Origin: Tanypteryx hageni
Taxonomy: Eukaryota; Arthropoda; Insecta; Odonata; Petaluridae
Length of the DNA: 64,000 bases
NCBI GenBank assembly: GCA_028673005.1
Contig: CM054118.1
Location: 63,545,401-63,609,400 of the forward strand
Reading direction: 5' to 3'
The notes below the pieces were generated by a model. It did not search any database. It saw nothing but the letters and a program-made list of their open reading frames with translations, and had not been told where the DNA came from. Shown piece after piece: positions 12,552 to 23,244 of the stretch (positions within the stretch are counted from its first letter, which is position 1; each line of letters begins with the position of its first letter). The position numbers and the translations under genes were made by a program.

Positions 12552-12774
12552 CTGTGACCGTGTCGATGGGAGTTTCTGGAGGCGCGATCCCGATTTCCTG
12601 GTAGATGTACCTCATGCCATCGCAACTGCCCGCGGCGTCGGCCCCGCTGATAGAAGCCCCCTCCACCACCCTCCGAATATCCAATACAGCAAGCACCAAA
12701 ATCCACAGCCAATGTCGGCGACTCGGGCTGCCCATATTAATCGTCGAAGGGACGGCAAAGGCGTTCGAATCCAT
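12552..12774 (-). CDS. Candidate first coding exon of a dally-type glypican
   Basis: Open frame of 74 codons plus one base, from an ATG at 12774 to a strong donor (CACAG then GTAAGGATG). A second Met at codon 14 is an alternative start. Codons 19-38 (RRHWLWILVLAVLDIRRVVE) form a basic then hydrophobic stretch typical of a secretion signal. After a likely cleavage zone comes SCDGMRYIYQEIGI, then APPETPIDTVTG across the splice. A Cys-Asp pair followed by an amphipathic helix just after the signal resembles the N-terminus of glypicans of the Drosophila Dally type, GPI-anchored heparan-sulfate co-receptors for morphogens. That identity is inference from a short segment. Later exons would lie to the left on the minus strand; none was recognised, so the intron would exceed 12 kb. 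Confidence 0.42.
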
Positions 12775-13460
12775 GTCAGATATTGTCGCCGCTTCGACCG
12801 TTCCTCTTCGCCCCCCTACCAGTAGATCTGAAGCCGCCTACGCGAGGCTTACGCTCTAACGAAGTAAGAATCTCAAACCGGCAAGGTCGCTTCCGAATAA
12901 CGATGGGTCAAAAAATTGTTCGACGCGGTCATTTATTGCCGCAGTATAGGGAGAGCCTAGATTTACGAACACGAAGCCCTTGGCGAGGGAGAGAGGCGAA
13001 GAAGGTATCACGGGATCCCGAAACCTCCGAGGACTCACTCCACAACCTTAAGAGTATCACCACCTCAGGTCCATCAGATGTGAAGTAAATACCACAGCCT
13101 CCATCACTCCATACTTCATTGTGCGACCATACCTCATTCGCTTCGGGCACTATAGCGGGTCGGCGCATGCGCGGGACCGTGCGACAGGTACGACAAGAGA
13201 ACTCGGAGTGAACTTTGAGGGGTTGTGGGGAATATAGACGCTCCCTCGCTCGCAGATGGTAGCGTTATCTGTGGGGGCTTTTGAAAACTTCGTTGCGCGT
13301 AGTAGATCGCTCTCCTCGCACAAACGATGTTTACGATAATACACATTGATTTAATTTGGAATACACCTAATATGAAGGACCTGTTTTGCGATGAGTAAAT
13401 AATCAAAAAGAGTTGATTTAATCCTTTTCAACTGATATTGGTCAGGTACGTTTAGAAATG
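12775..13460 (-). promoter_or_regulatory. CpG-rich upstream region with an NRF1-type site
   Basis: The sequence upstream of the candidate exon is CpG-rich. At 13163-13172 it has the palindrome GCGCATGCGC, the core of the NRF1 (Drosophila Erect wing) binding consensus found in CpG promoters. No TATA box was seen at a fixed distance. Assignment as promoter depends on the exon at 12552-12774 being real. Confidence 0.25.
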
Positions 13461-13468
13461 GATATAAA

Positions 13469-15944
13469 CAGGTGCGCGCCTACCCGGGGTGCAGTGGGTG
13501 TAATGCACCCGAGCGCCTTCCCATTAAGGTATTTGTATCTATATATTGTTGCAATTCTGCATTCTGTTTGGGAATGTTTCCTCCTTGGTCAGAGTGAAAA
13601 GGGAAAGTGGGAGATACTAAAATGACACGAAATTTTCTAAGCAAAGTCGAGCAGGGAGGCTGCTCGGGGCGCCAATGAATTGTGGGCACTAAATCAATCA
13701 TCTATGTATATATTACTTGCAAGTGAATACAATTTGGAAACAAATTTACATCAAATCTACATGGAATTCCTATTTCATTTCATTATCAATTATTTTACAG
13801 AGCAATGGATAAATGAGCAAGTTCTTCTAAAAATATCTATACAAAAATTTACGGACGGGAGCGCTGGAGCACTTTCTCGCCCGGGGCGTCGAAATACCTT
13901 GGTTCGCCCCTGAGTACCATTGACCTTTACCATAAATCCTTTCGCTGGAAGAATACCAGATGTCTACCATTTTTTTAATTCTTCCTCTTACCGAGTCTTT
14001 AAAATCCCAAACCTGTTTTAAATTGATTTGGAATGGCTTTTCCGAAAACTAGCTTTTCTTACTCCTTCACGATCCCCCTCCTACGTTAACGTTCATATTC
14101 ATTTCGAAATAGTACAAAGCGCTTAAATCTCTTGAGCTTTTGTTGGAGAATGATCGCTTTTCCTCAACGGTGTGTGAACAGAAGAGTGTGATACTTGAAG
14201 ATAGGAAGATAATACCTATACTTCGTTCAGCGGAAAAAAAATCTTTTTGGAGCTGAGGAGATCATCGTTCATGCAGAAGAAAACTGCACATACGTAGTGT
14301 TTATTTTCTTTATTTGATCGAGGAGGTATTTCATATAACGTGTTTCAGTTTCTACTCGAAAATTCTGTTATTGCTTTCCGCTCATAAGTCCTCAGTTGTT
14401 TTGAGTTTTTGATAAAAATGTAGGTAAGTAGTTATAAAAGATAGCTTGAATAGACAGCTAAATCTGTCATAATTATAACATCATAACAATTTTAACTATT
14501 AACCCTATTGAATGTTCACTCATTTTTGAAGAGTGAGTTTACAGTGATGTACTCCTGTATTCGGTCCTTTTATCGAGTCCACATAAATTTATCGATTTAT
14601 ATACACAAGATAACTTTTTAATACGAAAGGATTCCTTTATTTAGAAGAACGAGGATCGGCGAAATAGCAGGAGGATCATTTTGTCGTAAGTCTGGCGTCG
14701 GTGTTTTTGTATTTGCACGACTCTTTATTTGTTAATTATATCCTTATAGAAGATAATGTAGAGCAGTTTTACTAGTGGAAATTATTATTATTAACAACTT
14801 TCCAAATAATAATAATAATATATGTGCATCATATAGATCCGCGATGGTTTGCTAATACTCAGAAAGTTATAAAAGTTCGAGAGGTAGGTCGAAAATGTCT
14901 TTAAGGGTGGATTGCTAAATAAGATTTGATATATGTTCTGGTATCTATTATTAAAAGGTGGGGAATGAGTAAAGTGTTTTGGTAGGAGTGCGAGTTTGAG
15001 GATTGTTCTAAACAGTTTTTTAAAATACTTGAATAAAATTCAATAAAGAAAATTAAACGCAATTGATGTTTAAGTACTATTCAATAACTAGAAAATTAAT
15101 CAAGATCTTTTATGACCAAAAACCAAATAAAGTACAGTTGCCATGAGTGGGTATATTTGAAATACGATCGAAAAATCAATAAAATCTGGTAAATGGAATT
15201 TTTCAGATATAATGCAAATTATTAGTTTTATTTTTTTGTCTTCTTAACCATCTTAGTGTTACAATGTTTTGTTTTATATGTATGTTAATTTATTTATACA
15301 TTTATCTATACTATTCCCTATTAATGTAATCATTTTATTATTAAACTATAGTTTTAGTAATGCCAAACACCGAAACGCAAAATTAATATAACATGATATT
15401 GCGTGAATTTTGCCATATGCTGTATTTCGGTGATCGTATGTAGATGTATCGAATTAAAATTCCATAACAATTTCTCCAAATAATAATCGAATTATTGACA
15501 TCTACTTCTTCATTGGATTTTTAAATATCTTAAAATGAAAATACGAAGTCGGGACTTTGACATAGAAATGCATAAATAATTGAAGTTTTGTTTTCTTATA
15601 GTCGAAATAAATATCGCATCTAATTAGGCTTGTAAATTGACAAAATAACCCAAAAATATTGGAATTTCTGATTGTTCAATAAGGTAAGGGGACAGAGTAT
15701 TGACTTTTAATCAAATGTGCGGCGTTTTATAAGTTTCGTTCAAGCAGATATTATATGTTTATATTTATGCAACGAATTATTTCAATCAGTTCGTTCAGGG
15801 ATACATCGACAGAAATCCATCAGCTTGTCTGCACTCTTTATCGATGAAAAAAGTCGTATTTGTTCATACCGCAAAATTCGCTAGCATGGGGGCGCCACAG
15901 AAATATCTTGCACCCGGGCGCCAGACACCCTAGGCGGGGCCCTG
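13469..15944. mobile_element. Non-autonomous hAT element, 2.5 kb
   Basis: The left end CAGGTGCGCGCCTAC and right end TAGGCGGGGCCCTG are imperfect inverted repeats. The 8-bp duplication GATATAAA is perfect (13461-13468 and 15945-15952). The interior is AT-rich with only short open frames and no transposase. At about 13865-13911 there is a second end-like segment terminating GGTTCGCCCCTG, so the first 440 bp look like a compact related element with its own right end, followed by about 2 kb of other sequence before the true right end. GC-rich GGGCGCC-type motifs are confined to these ends. Confidence 0.8.
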
Positions 15945-15952
15945 GATATAAA

Positions 15953-16465
15953 CGATCTAGTCGTACTTCAAGTGATAACAGAAAGTGCATGACAAGCGAT
16001 AAGATGTCACTATCTCCAGTTAATTTTCTTATCGATTAATCCCGTATTGTATTGATGCTATGGTAACTTTTTTATTTCATTTTGATCATTTGATTGCGCG
16101 GATACGTTTACCCATTATTGCGAGCCGCGACTTCCCCATCCGTTAATCGATATTGATATGCGTAATTACGACACCAATTTATCAAATTTAAACGTCTATT
16201 CTAACAGGAATAGTTTCTAAAGATTCGGAGCGATGTTAAATTTATAATTCTTTCCAAATATTTTCACTAATACTTGAGCTTTTTAACGATTAGTGAGGCG
16301 ATTATTTTTATTTATGATTATAGTAGGATGGGCACATGGCTGTAATGATCGATGTTTTAATCCAACTATATATACCATTTGTTTTTGCACATTTGTCCTT
16401 TAGGCTCCGGCCCCTTGATGGTAGGCCAAAAGAGTCTCAGTTGAGGTTTCATCGATCGACGAATA
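15953..16465. other. Non-coding spacer before the Jockey element
   Basis: AT-rich until about 16400, then more GC-rich. Part of the GC-rich end (16400-16465) could belong to the 5' leader of the downstream retrotransposon. No gene seen. Confidence 0.35.
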
Positions 16466-16795
16466 TGGTTAGCCATTAGATTGCTCGCCGAGAGCCCTGC
16501 TTACTGGTCTTCAGTTTACTGAGTCCATAAGCCGGTTTTTTGCACTTTACGTGCTTTTTGATTCAAGCGTCCGCCGCACGTTACTGTGGCGCTCTTGCTG
16601 CGCGAGAGTTCCGGGGTACGTTCGAGTCCGCATTGCCTGGTTGTTACGAGACAGGGGAAGGCTAACCTGTTCCTTATTCTCACCTGTCCCGTATTCGAGT
16701 GGAGGCTGGTCTTCTGCGACCAGTCTCCGGTTGTTCTTGGCCCTGAAAAGGGCCTAGATTCGAGCTTTCCGTAGGGGAATTGAAAAATTTCCCTT

Positions 16796-18796
16796 ATGGA
16801 ACGAGACCCAAGGGGGTCTTTGGATTCGGTTGCCCTCGTAGGAGGGAACCTCCAAATCGACTCGCGTGCTAGGTCGATGTCGCTTTCGAGCGACTCCTCC
16901 TCGTTCGGTCGAATCACCCCTACGCAGTACAAGGCGTTGTGCGCCAAGAAGGCACCGGTTGCTGCCCCGGTCGCCATCGAGGCCCTCCCTTCCACTTCTG
17001 CCCAGGGTCAGAGTAATAATGCCTCCCACGAAGGCTCCTGCGGAGTAACACCCGCGGTAGTACCCCTTCCGCCCTCGTCGGCTCGGGTATTGAAGCACGC
17101 CCCCTCTCAGGGTGGCCCCGAAGATACCCCGGTTGCCACGGGAGAGGTCCTGCCCTCTTCAGTATCGGCCCAAGGTGCAAAAAATGCCGTCGCGCAGACT
17201 GGCGTAAACGGCCCTTTACAGGGCCATAAACCCACCGCCTCAGAGGAGGCGATGGAAGTTACGGAGGGTGTCCGCGGCAAGCGGAAGAAGGCCGCTTCGG
17301 CCAAAAAGCTTGCCCCCTCTCCAGCTGAAGCCTCACTGGCAGCGCGTTCGGCCCTGATCCTCGGTGCTGAGGCCGTTGCCAGCACGGACGAGGACGGGGA
17401 TTTCACCCCTGTCACAAGTCGCAAGGCTAAAAGGAAGAAGTCTTCCTGCCCTCCTGCTGGTGAGGGAAAGGGTTCCGCCCCTGCGGGGCAACGCCACGAT
17501 AAGGGGGCAAAGTCGAGGCTCCGCGTGTCACCGATCACGGTGTACGGGATCCTCTCCCGCAAGTGTATCGCCGACGACCTTGCTAAGGTGTGTGGCGATG
17601 ATTTTGAGCTGGAGGTTCGCAGGGCCTCCACCAGGATAATCGTTCACACCCCAGACCACCACCGTGCGGCAACAAAGATCCTGGACGAAGCTGGCGTCCA
17701 ATACCATACCCAGCTACTGGAGTCTGTCCAGGGAATGCGTCTTCTGTTGAAGAACGTTGGGAAGGGCTATTTCCCGGAAGATGTCGCGGCTGACCTGACG
17801 GCCAAGGGCTTCATAGTCCGAGGGGTCCGTCAGATGACGGCCGTAGAGGATGGGAAGAAGATTTCCATCGGCCGTTTTGTAGCTAACCTGGAGAGGACAC
17901 CTAGGGCCCCTCCGGCGTCGGCCATCAAAAAGATTTGTCACTGCTCGGTTAAGATCGAGCAGTTCAAGAGCAGCAGGGGACCGTTGACCTGCTACAACTG
18001 CCAACGGTATGGCCATGTGTCGCACGCCTGCAGGTGCGACACCAGGTGCTTCCGGTGCACGGGACCGCACAGGGGATCTGACTGCCCCAAGCCTCTCGAT
18101 GAACCGGCAAAATGCGCTAACTGCGAGGGCGACCACCCGTCCTTCAAGGAATGCCCAGTATACCTTGATGCGCTGTACGAGGAGGTGCAGAGGAAATCTG
18201 TGCAGAAGGCGTCTGGGAAGGCACCTTTGCAGTCTGCGCCTGCCCTTCTCAAGATGAAGGTCGCTCCATCGGCTAAAGTGGACGCCTCACGTCCCTATGC
18301 CGCAGTAGCTGGGGGCACTAGCAAGCCGACCCCGTCGGCGCCTGTAGTTACGCCGGTTCAGCAACCTGCTGCTGAACCAGGCAGGCAGGCGGACCCCCAT
18401 AAGGAGCCGTCTTCTGCCCCCGAAGCACCTCTTCGGCCGACTCCTGGTCCCGACGTCAGAGGGGAGGAGCCGGTACCTCAGAGACCCTCCGCCAACTCTT
18501 TGCGTAAGCAGGGGCGAAGGGCTATGAAAGAGCTTGAGAGGGAACGGCAGGAGACGGCCGCCCCGGCCGGTGTAGTAGTGGAGAGTGTGGCCCCCAGCAA
18601 GGGCCCCTCCACGGCGCCTCTTCCCGAGGTCGCTCCCATGGATTTTGTGGTCATTCGGTCGGTAGAGATCGTAGTGGCCCCGATTCAGGGCCCCAAATGT
18701 AGCACGCCGCTGAGCAGCGCGCCGGAAACCGCTCAGTCCGATGAGGACCCCGACTTCTGGCGCACGGTGGCCATGATTTGTAAGGCGTTAAGGTAG
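16796..18796 (+). CDS. Jockey ORF1, gag-like RNA-binding protein
   Basis: An intact 666-codon frame. The first half is rich in Ala, Pro, Ser and Lys and probably disordered. From about residue 240 a more ordered segment (SPITVYGILSRKCIADDL onward) precedes three CCHC knuckles: CYNCQRYGHVSHAC starting at residue 399, CFRCTGPHRGSDC, and CANCEGDHPSFKEC. This order and the PKPLDEPAKC linker are typical of Jockey-type gag proteins, which coat element RNA and aid chaperone or nuclear delivery steps. The tail is again Pro/Ala-rich. Stop TAG at 18794-18796; ORF2 begins 79 bases later in another frame. GC-rich codon use differs strongly from the PUDP gene in this window. The ATG at 16796 is the first in frame after the leader. 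Confidence 0.88.
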   Translation: MERDPRGSLDSVALVGGNLQIDSRARSMSLSSDSSSFGRITPTQYKALCAKKAPVAAPVAIEALPSTSAQGQSNNASHEGSCGVTPAVVPLPPSSARVLKHAPSQGGPEDTPVATGEVLPSSVSAQGAKNAVAQTGVNGPLQGHKPTASEEAMEVTEGVRGKRKKAASAKKLAPSPAEASLAARSALILGAEAVASTDEDGDFTPVTSRKAKRKKSSCPPAGEGKGSAPAGQRHDKGAKSRLRVSPITVYGILSRKCIADDLAKVCGDDFELEVRRASTRIIVHTPDHHRAATKILDEAGVQYHTQLLESVQGMRLLLKNVGKGYFPEDVAADLTAKGFIVRGVRQMTAVEDGKKISIGRFVANLERTPRAPPASAIKKICHCSVKIEQFKSSRGPLTCYNCQRYGHVSHACRCDTRCFRCTGPHRGSDCPKPLDEPAKCANCEGDHPSFKECPVYLDALYEEVQRKSVQKASGKAPLQSAPALLKMKVAPSAKVDASRPYAAVAGGTSKPTPSAPVVTPVQQPAAEPGRQADPHKEPSSAPEAPLRPTPGPDVRGEEPVPQRPSANSLRKQGRRAMKELERERQETAAPAGVVVESVAPSKGPSTAPLPEVAPMDFVVIRSVEIVVAPIQGPKCSTPLSSAPETAQSDEDPDFWRTVAMICKALR

Positions 18797-18875
18797 TACA
18801 TCTCCTCAACGTCCGGCCAACTCCTCCTCTCTCTCATGGAGGAGTTGGTCAAGGAGCGCGTCACATCCCCCAATA

Positions 18876-21590
18876 ATGGGGACTAGGGGATGTAGCGTCA
18901 TGGTGCAATGGAACGCCTGCGGTGTTAAGGAGAAGACGGAAGAGCTCCGGGCGTTCCTGCAAGAAAAGAACGCCATCTTGGCCGCCGTGAATGAGACCCA
19001 CCTCCGCCCGTCGGACGTCTGGAAGTTCCCTGGCTGGGTGATATATCGCTCGGACAGGGTCGGCCAGCGTGCGACGGGTCCGGGGCATGGTGGGTCTGCC
19101 CTGCTCATCCATCGCTTTGTGGAACATCGTCCCTGCTTGGTTCGAAACTACAGATCGATGGAGGCTGTATCCGCCGACGTTCGGACCTGTACCGGGTGGG
19201 TCAGGGTCTCCTCGGTGTACTACCCACCGAGGAGAGCGTGGGACCCGGACGAGATGATGGACGTCGTCGGGGATGGCTGCCCCTCAATCGTCATTGGGGA
19301 CTTGAATGCCAAACATCTCAGTTGGCATTCTAGGATCCCCAATCCGAGGGGTGCGCGGCTAAGAAATTTGGCCGATGAAGAGGGGCTCACGGTCCTCGCC
19401 CCGACCGAGCCGACCTTTCTGCCGTCCAGGGATGTCCTCGATGTTGCCGTTGTCTGCAACATCAGGGCATCCCTGAGTATGCATGCTGTCTACGACATGT
19501 CCTCAGACCATAATCCGACCCTGCTGCTTCAGGGGAACTCGCCTGTGCGAGTACCACCATCGCAGCGCCTGGACTTTGCTCGAGCAGACTGGCAGCAATT
19601 CCGTGAATTCATCGCAGAAAGGCTGCCGGTTGTGCCTACACCGCCCAGGACGCGTGAGGAGGCAGACCGAATGGTTGACCTCCTCACATCCACCGTCCAG
19701 CAGGCCATGGACGCTGCGATCCCGAAGGTGGTCGTGGCCAAGGGTATACGCATCGCCCTGTCCCGTGGCGTCAGGGACACCATCACCTGGCGCAACAGCG
19801 TGCGGCGGCGGTGGCAGCGCTACCGCACTCTGGACCTCAGGATCCAGTTGGACTCCCTCAACAGGACCGTCCGAGACATGTTGAGAGACGTGCGCTCGGA
19901 CGGGTGGGAGTTACATCTCTCCACGCTTTCCCTGGAGGATCAGTCCATCTGGAAGACCTGCAGGAGGCTATGCGTAACCCAGCGGCGCGACCCCCTGATA
20001 GTTCAGGGGGACTACGTCGCGAGGTCTCCAGAAGAGAAAGCCGGGCTCATGGCGGAATACCTGGAGGGGGTATTCTGTCCTAACCCGGCTACAGCTGAGT
20101 AGGATTTGGTGGAGGACGAGATTGCGGATGTGCTGGGGACGTTCGACCGCGGTCCCCTGCTGGAGTTCCCTCAGTTCCCGGGGGACGATATCATTGCAGT
20201 GATTCGTCGCCTCGAGACGAGGATGGCTCCGGGGGACGACGGCGTCCCCAATATCGTCCTGCGACAGCTTCCTGTTGCCGCTGTAGAATTCCTGGCCGCC
20301 ATTTACAACGGGTGTGTCGGGATTCCATACTTTCCGTCTGCCTGGAAGAGGGCAAAGGTCATCTGTCTCCCGAAGAAGCCGGGGACGGAGGTTGGCCCCG
20401 GAGATATTCGGCCAATCTCTCTCCTGGCCAAATTCGGGAAGACCTTTGAGCGTCTTATCCAGAAGCCGCTGCAGCACTTTCTCCAGGAGAAGATGATTCT
20501 CCCGAACGAGCAGTTTGGCTTCAGCAGTGGGCACTCCACTACCCAACAACTGGGTAGAATGACGCACTTCGTCACCGACGCCTTCAACAGGAACCACGCG
20601 GTCGCGGGGGCTTTCTTCGACATCTCGAAGACCTTCGACCGCGTGTGGCATCCAGCACTCCTGTTGAAGATGGTTCGACTTCAGTTCCCAGCTTGGATGG
20701 TGCGACTTATTTTGTCGTACTTGCAGGGCAGGACGTTCCGGGTGTTTTGGCTCCGGGTCGGATCGGAACTGCGACGCATCTGCGCCGGCGTTCCGCAGGG
20801 ATCCGTCCTGGGGCCGATACTCTTCAACATCTTCACCCAGGATCCCCCCAGGGTTTTTGGGTGGAACACCAGTCTTGCCCTGTACGCTGACGACGCGGCG
20901 CTCCTGTCGCGTTCCAGCAAGAAGTACGGGGCTGTGGAGAGGTTACAATGCGCCGTCGGCGATCTGTCCTCCTGGTATCGTCGATGGCGTATTGCGGTTA
21001 ATCCCGCCAAAACCAGGGCCGTCGTCTTCCATCCTGGAATAGGAGCGCCGCCTGGAGTCGACCTGTCGGTGATGGGAACGGTCGTCCCCTGGAGCCCAGA
21101 GGTCACATACCTGGGAGTTGTGCTGGACTGGAAGCCTCAGGTTGAGAGTGTCCGCCGCAAGGCACTCGGGGCGTTATCAAGAATCCGTCCGATTCTGCGC
21201 CCGGATGTCTTGACGGCCGACACTAAGAGACGCCTTTACCTGAGCTTCGTGAGGCCCATCATCACCTATGCAGCTCCGGTCTGGTCTGGAGTGTCCAAGA
21301 CCACCCTCTACAGGCTGCAGGTAGTGCAGAATAATGCACTCCGGTTGATACTTGGTCGTGGTAGATACGACCATGTCGAGCGGATGCATTTAGACGGAAA
21401 CGTGGAACCCCTGGACATCCTCTTGCCGAGGATGTCTAAGGAATTCTACTGCAAGGCAGCATTATCGTCGCACGAAGAGGTGCGAATGCTAGGCTACATC
21501 AGGGCTAGGTGGTGGGATCGTTACAAGCGGCCCATTGCCAGCCTTGATGTGCAGGATGCCCTCCCTTCAAACAAGCGTCCTCGCTTGTAG
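18876..21590 (+). pseudogene. Jockey ORF2, endonuclease-reverse transcriptase with one stop codon
   Basis: One frame of about 904 codons broken by a single TAG at 20100-20102, between endonuclease and RT; the same frame resumes immediately. Endonuclease residues: Asn in MVQWNACG (about 13), Glu in NETHL (about 40), Asp142 in GDLNAKH, and Asp211-His212 in MSSDHNP. RT: DIRPISLLAKFGKTFERLI, NEQFGFSSGHSTTQQL, AFFDISKTFDRVWH (first Asp), GVPQGSVLGPILFN, and ALYADDAALL with YADD at 20883-20894. It ends soon after the thumb, without RNase H or a C-terminal knuckle, as in the Jockey clade. The protein would nick target DNA and reverse-transcribe the element RNA. The stop should abolish RT unless read through. 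Confidence 0.9.
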
Positions 21591-21728
21591 GGAGGGATAT
21601 ATGCCCATTTATGGGCTATCGAAGTGCGCTAAGCTAGTTTTTAAGAGTAGTCTCGCATTAGCAGCTTAGCTGGAAATGCGACGTGGCCAGCCTCAGGTTG
21701 GAAGATCATGACATCTGGTTAGCCATTA

Positions 21729-22395
21729 AGATTATCCCGATACTCTCCTTTGGCTGGTCTAGTAGCTGTCGAATAACATTAATGAAAACCTCCCTAATTT
21801 TTTATTTGACTGGGATTTTATCGGAGGTGAGAAGGCGAGTTTTAGTAGTGCAAAGATACTTCAAACAAAATAACAACAACCAATAACCAGAGCCTATTTA
21901 AGAATTCGCGGGGCCCAAGGCCAGGGTTCAGTGCAGGGCCCCAGTGAACCGAAAAATGTGGGATGGGATTACATTTATGTAACGCAGAAACGACTTTATA
22001 ACACATTTATTTTTAATATCATAAAAAATAGATACAAAACATAAAGGAACGAGTTCTTCTTGGTAAAACAAACTCTGCTATTGAAAGGTTTCTTTAATCC
22101 AGTAAACATATTACACTTTGTCGTTTGTACTTGAAAATCAGTCTTGTTTGTTGTATGGTTGTTTTCACTGTTAACGACCCAAATTAGGACTGGACTGTGA
22201 GTACATTTAAATTAAATGATTTAATGTCCAATATATATCTAAATATTAATTTCTGGCAGGAGTATCATATTAGTTATCAGGACTTCCAAATATACCAAAC
22301 TAGCCAAGACCCGCGCAATTATTCCGCGGAGTTATTTCGATAAATTTAGGAACAAGCGAATATATAAAAAGATGGAAAAGTAAACTTCCGAAATG
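21729..22395. other. Non-coding stretch after the Jockey element
   Basis: It contains a possible continued 3' UTR (to about 21890), then a GGGGCCC-rich patch near 21910-21945 that resembles a decayed hAT end, then AT-rich sequence. No gene seen. Confidence 0.35.
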
Positions 22396-22905
22396 GAATA
22401 CACAGAGATTTAAAAGGCGTTTTTTGTAGGAAATACGTAGAAAACGGCATCGAAAGATTCTTGAAGTTTTATACCCGAAATTAAAGTCGTAATTGCGTGA
22501 TCTTGCGGACTGTTTTACGGCAAATGTTGTGCTCTATCCGAATAACTTTTAGCCTACTTTCCAAAATGGAAATAGGCTCATGGTTTCGTCGTTGTGTCTG
22601 TCTGTCCGTCCCCCATAATAACTTTTGAACCAATCGACCGGTCTTAATGACACTTTTTGGAAATCTCGATTTACATGAAAAATCTGAAATCCATCGTGCA
22701 GGGTAATTTTCTCTTGCACATTACAATATCTTAAAATTGCAATATCGGAGCGCGATTCGTACCATTCTCTAAGAAAAAGAATGATGATTCTAATTATTAC
22801 CGTAGAATTTTTCTTATCGATTGTATTTCGTAGACTTTCGCGTTTTTGCCATTTTTATCGCTCATTACGAGAGTGTTGCCATAGCAACAACTATTGTTGG
22901 ACTCG
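22396..22905. repeat. Dispersed repeat, copy 1 (modules R1 and R2)
   Basis: Module R1 (about 22396-22555) contains ACGGCATCGAAAGATTCTTG and recurs at about 36021-36250, with shorter related copies at about 24235-24360 and 36290-36465. Module R2 (about 22555-22905) contains TATCGGAGCG and TGTTGCYATRG and recurs at about 24760-25205. R1 precedes R2 at both the 22-kb and the 24-kb locus, so they are probably parts of one element. No protein or terminal repeats recognised. Confidence 0.65.
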
Positions 22906-22924
22906 GATTTGGTATAGTCTGTAT

Positions 22925-23244
22925 CAGCGGTGCCCAAACTTTTCTAATGGCGGGCCACATCAATGGTTGCGAATCCCTTGGCGGGCCGCATTGGAAGTTG
23001 TCAATTCTTCGGCGGTCCGGATTAGAGTTTAAATCGGAAATTTTCGATATATTCTGAGATTCCATTAAGTGAAAATCATGTCTAAATAAGGTTTTCATGG
23101 CTAACATTTCAATATTTAAAGTTTTGTTATAAAAACTTTCAAAAAATGTATGAATTTGTGTGTTAAATTTTTCGAATTGATTTTTCGCCTTAGCTTCGCG
23201 GGCCGAACAAAAACCCTGCGCTGGCCGTAGTTTGGGCATCGCTG
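22925..23244. mobile_element. hAT MITE, 320 bp
   Basis: The ends CAGCGGTGCCCAAAC and GTTTGGGCATCGCTG form imperfect terminal inverted repeats. The flanking 8-mers GTCTGTAT and GTCTATAT match at 7 of 8 positions. Subterminal GGCGGGCC motifs resemble those of the element at 9130-10154, suggesting a related family. No transposase. Confidence 0.82.

Larger units (their letters stand above)
16479..21715 (+). mobile_element. Near-complete Jockey-clade non-LTR retrotransposon
   Basis: GC-rich element in an AT-rich setting with the Jockey-clade layout: 5' leader, ORF1 with three zinc knuckles, ORF2 with apurinic-type endonuclease then RT and no RNase H, and a short 3' UTR. A 13-bp direct repeat TGGTTAGCCATTA lies at 16466-16478 and 21716-21728 and may be the target-site duplication, giving the boundaries used. 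Looser similarity continues on both sides of those 13 bases and no poly(A) tail precedes the right copy, so the ends are uncertain: the element could extend past 21885, where A-rich TAACAACAACC-like sequence occurs. ORF1 is intact and ORF2 has one stop, which suggests a fairly recent insertion. Confidence 0.85.

Noticed and set aside
16516..17631. Long minus-strand frames opposite Jockey ORF1
   Set aside because: Antisense shadows of the GC-rich gag frame, which has clear CCHC knuckles on the plus strand.
19968..20651. 227-codon minus-strand frame
   Set aside because: Antisense shadow of Jockey ORF2; no domain.
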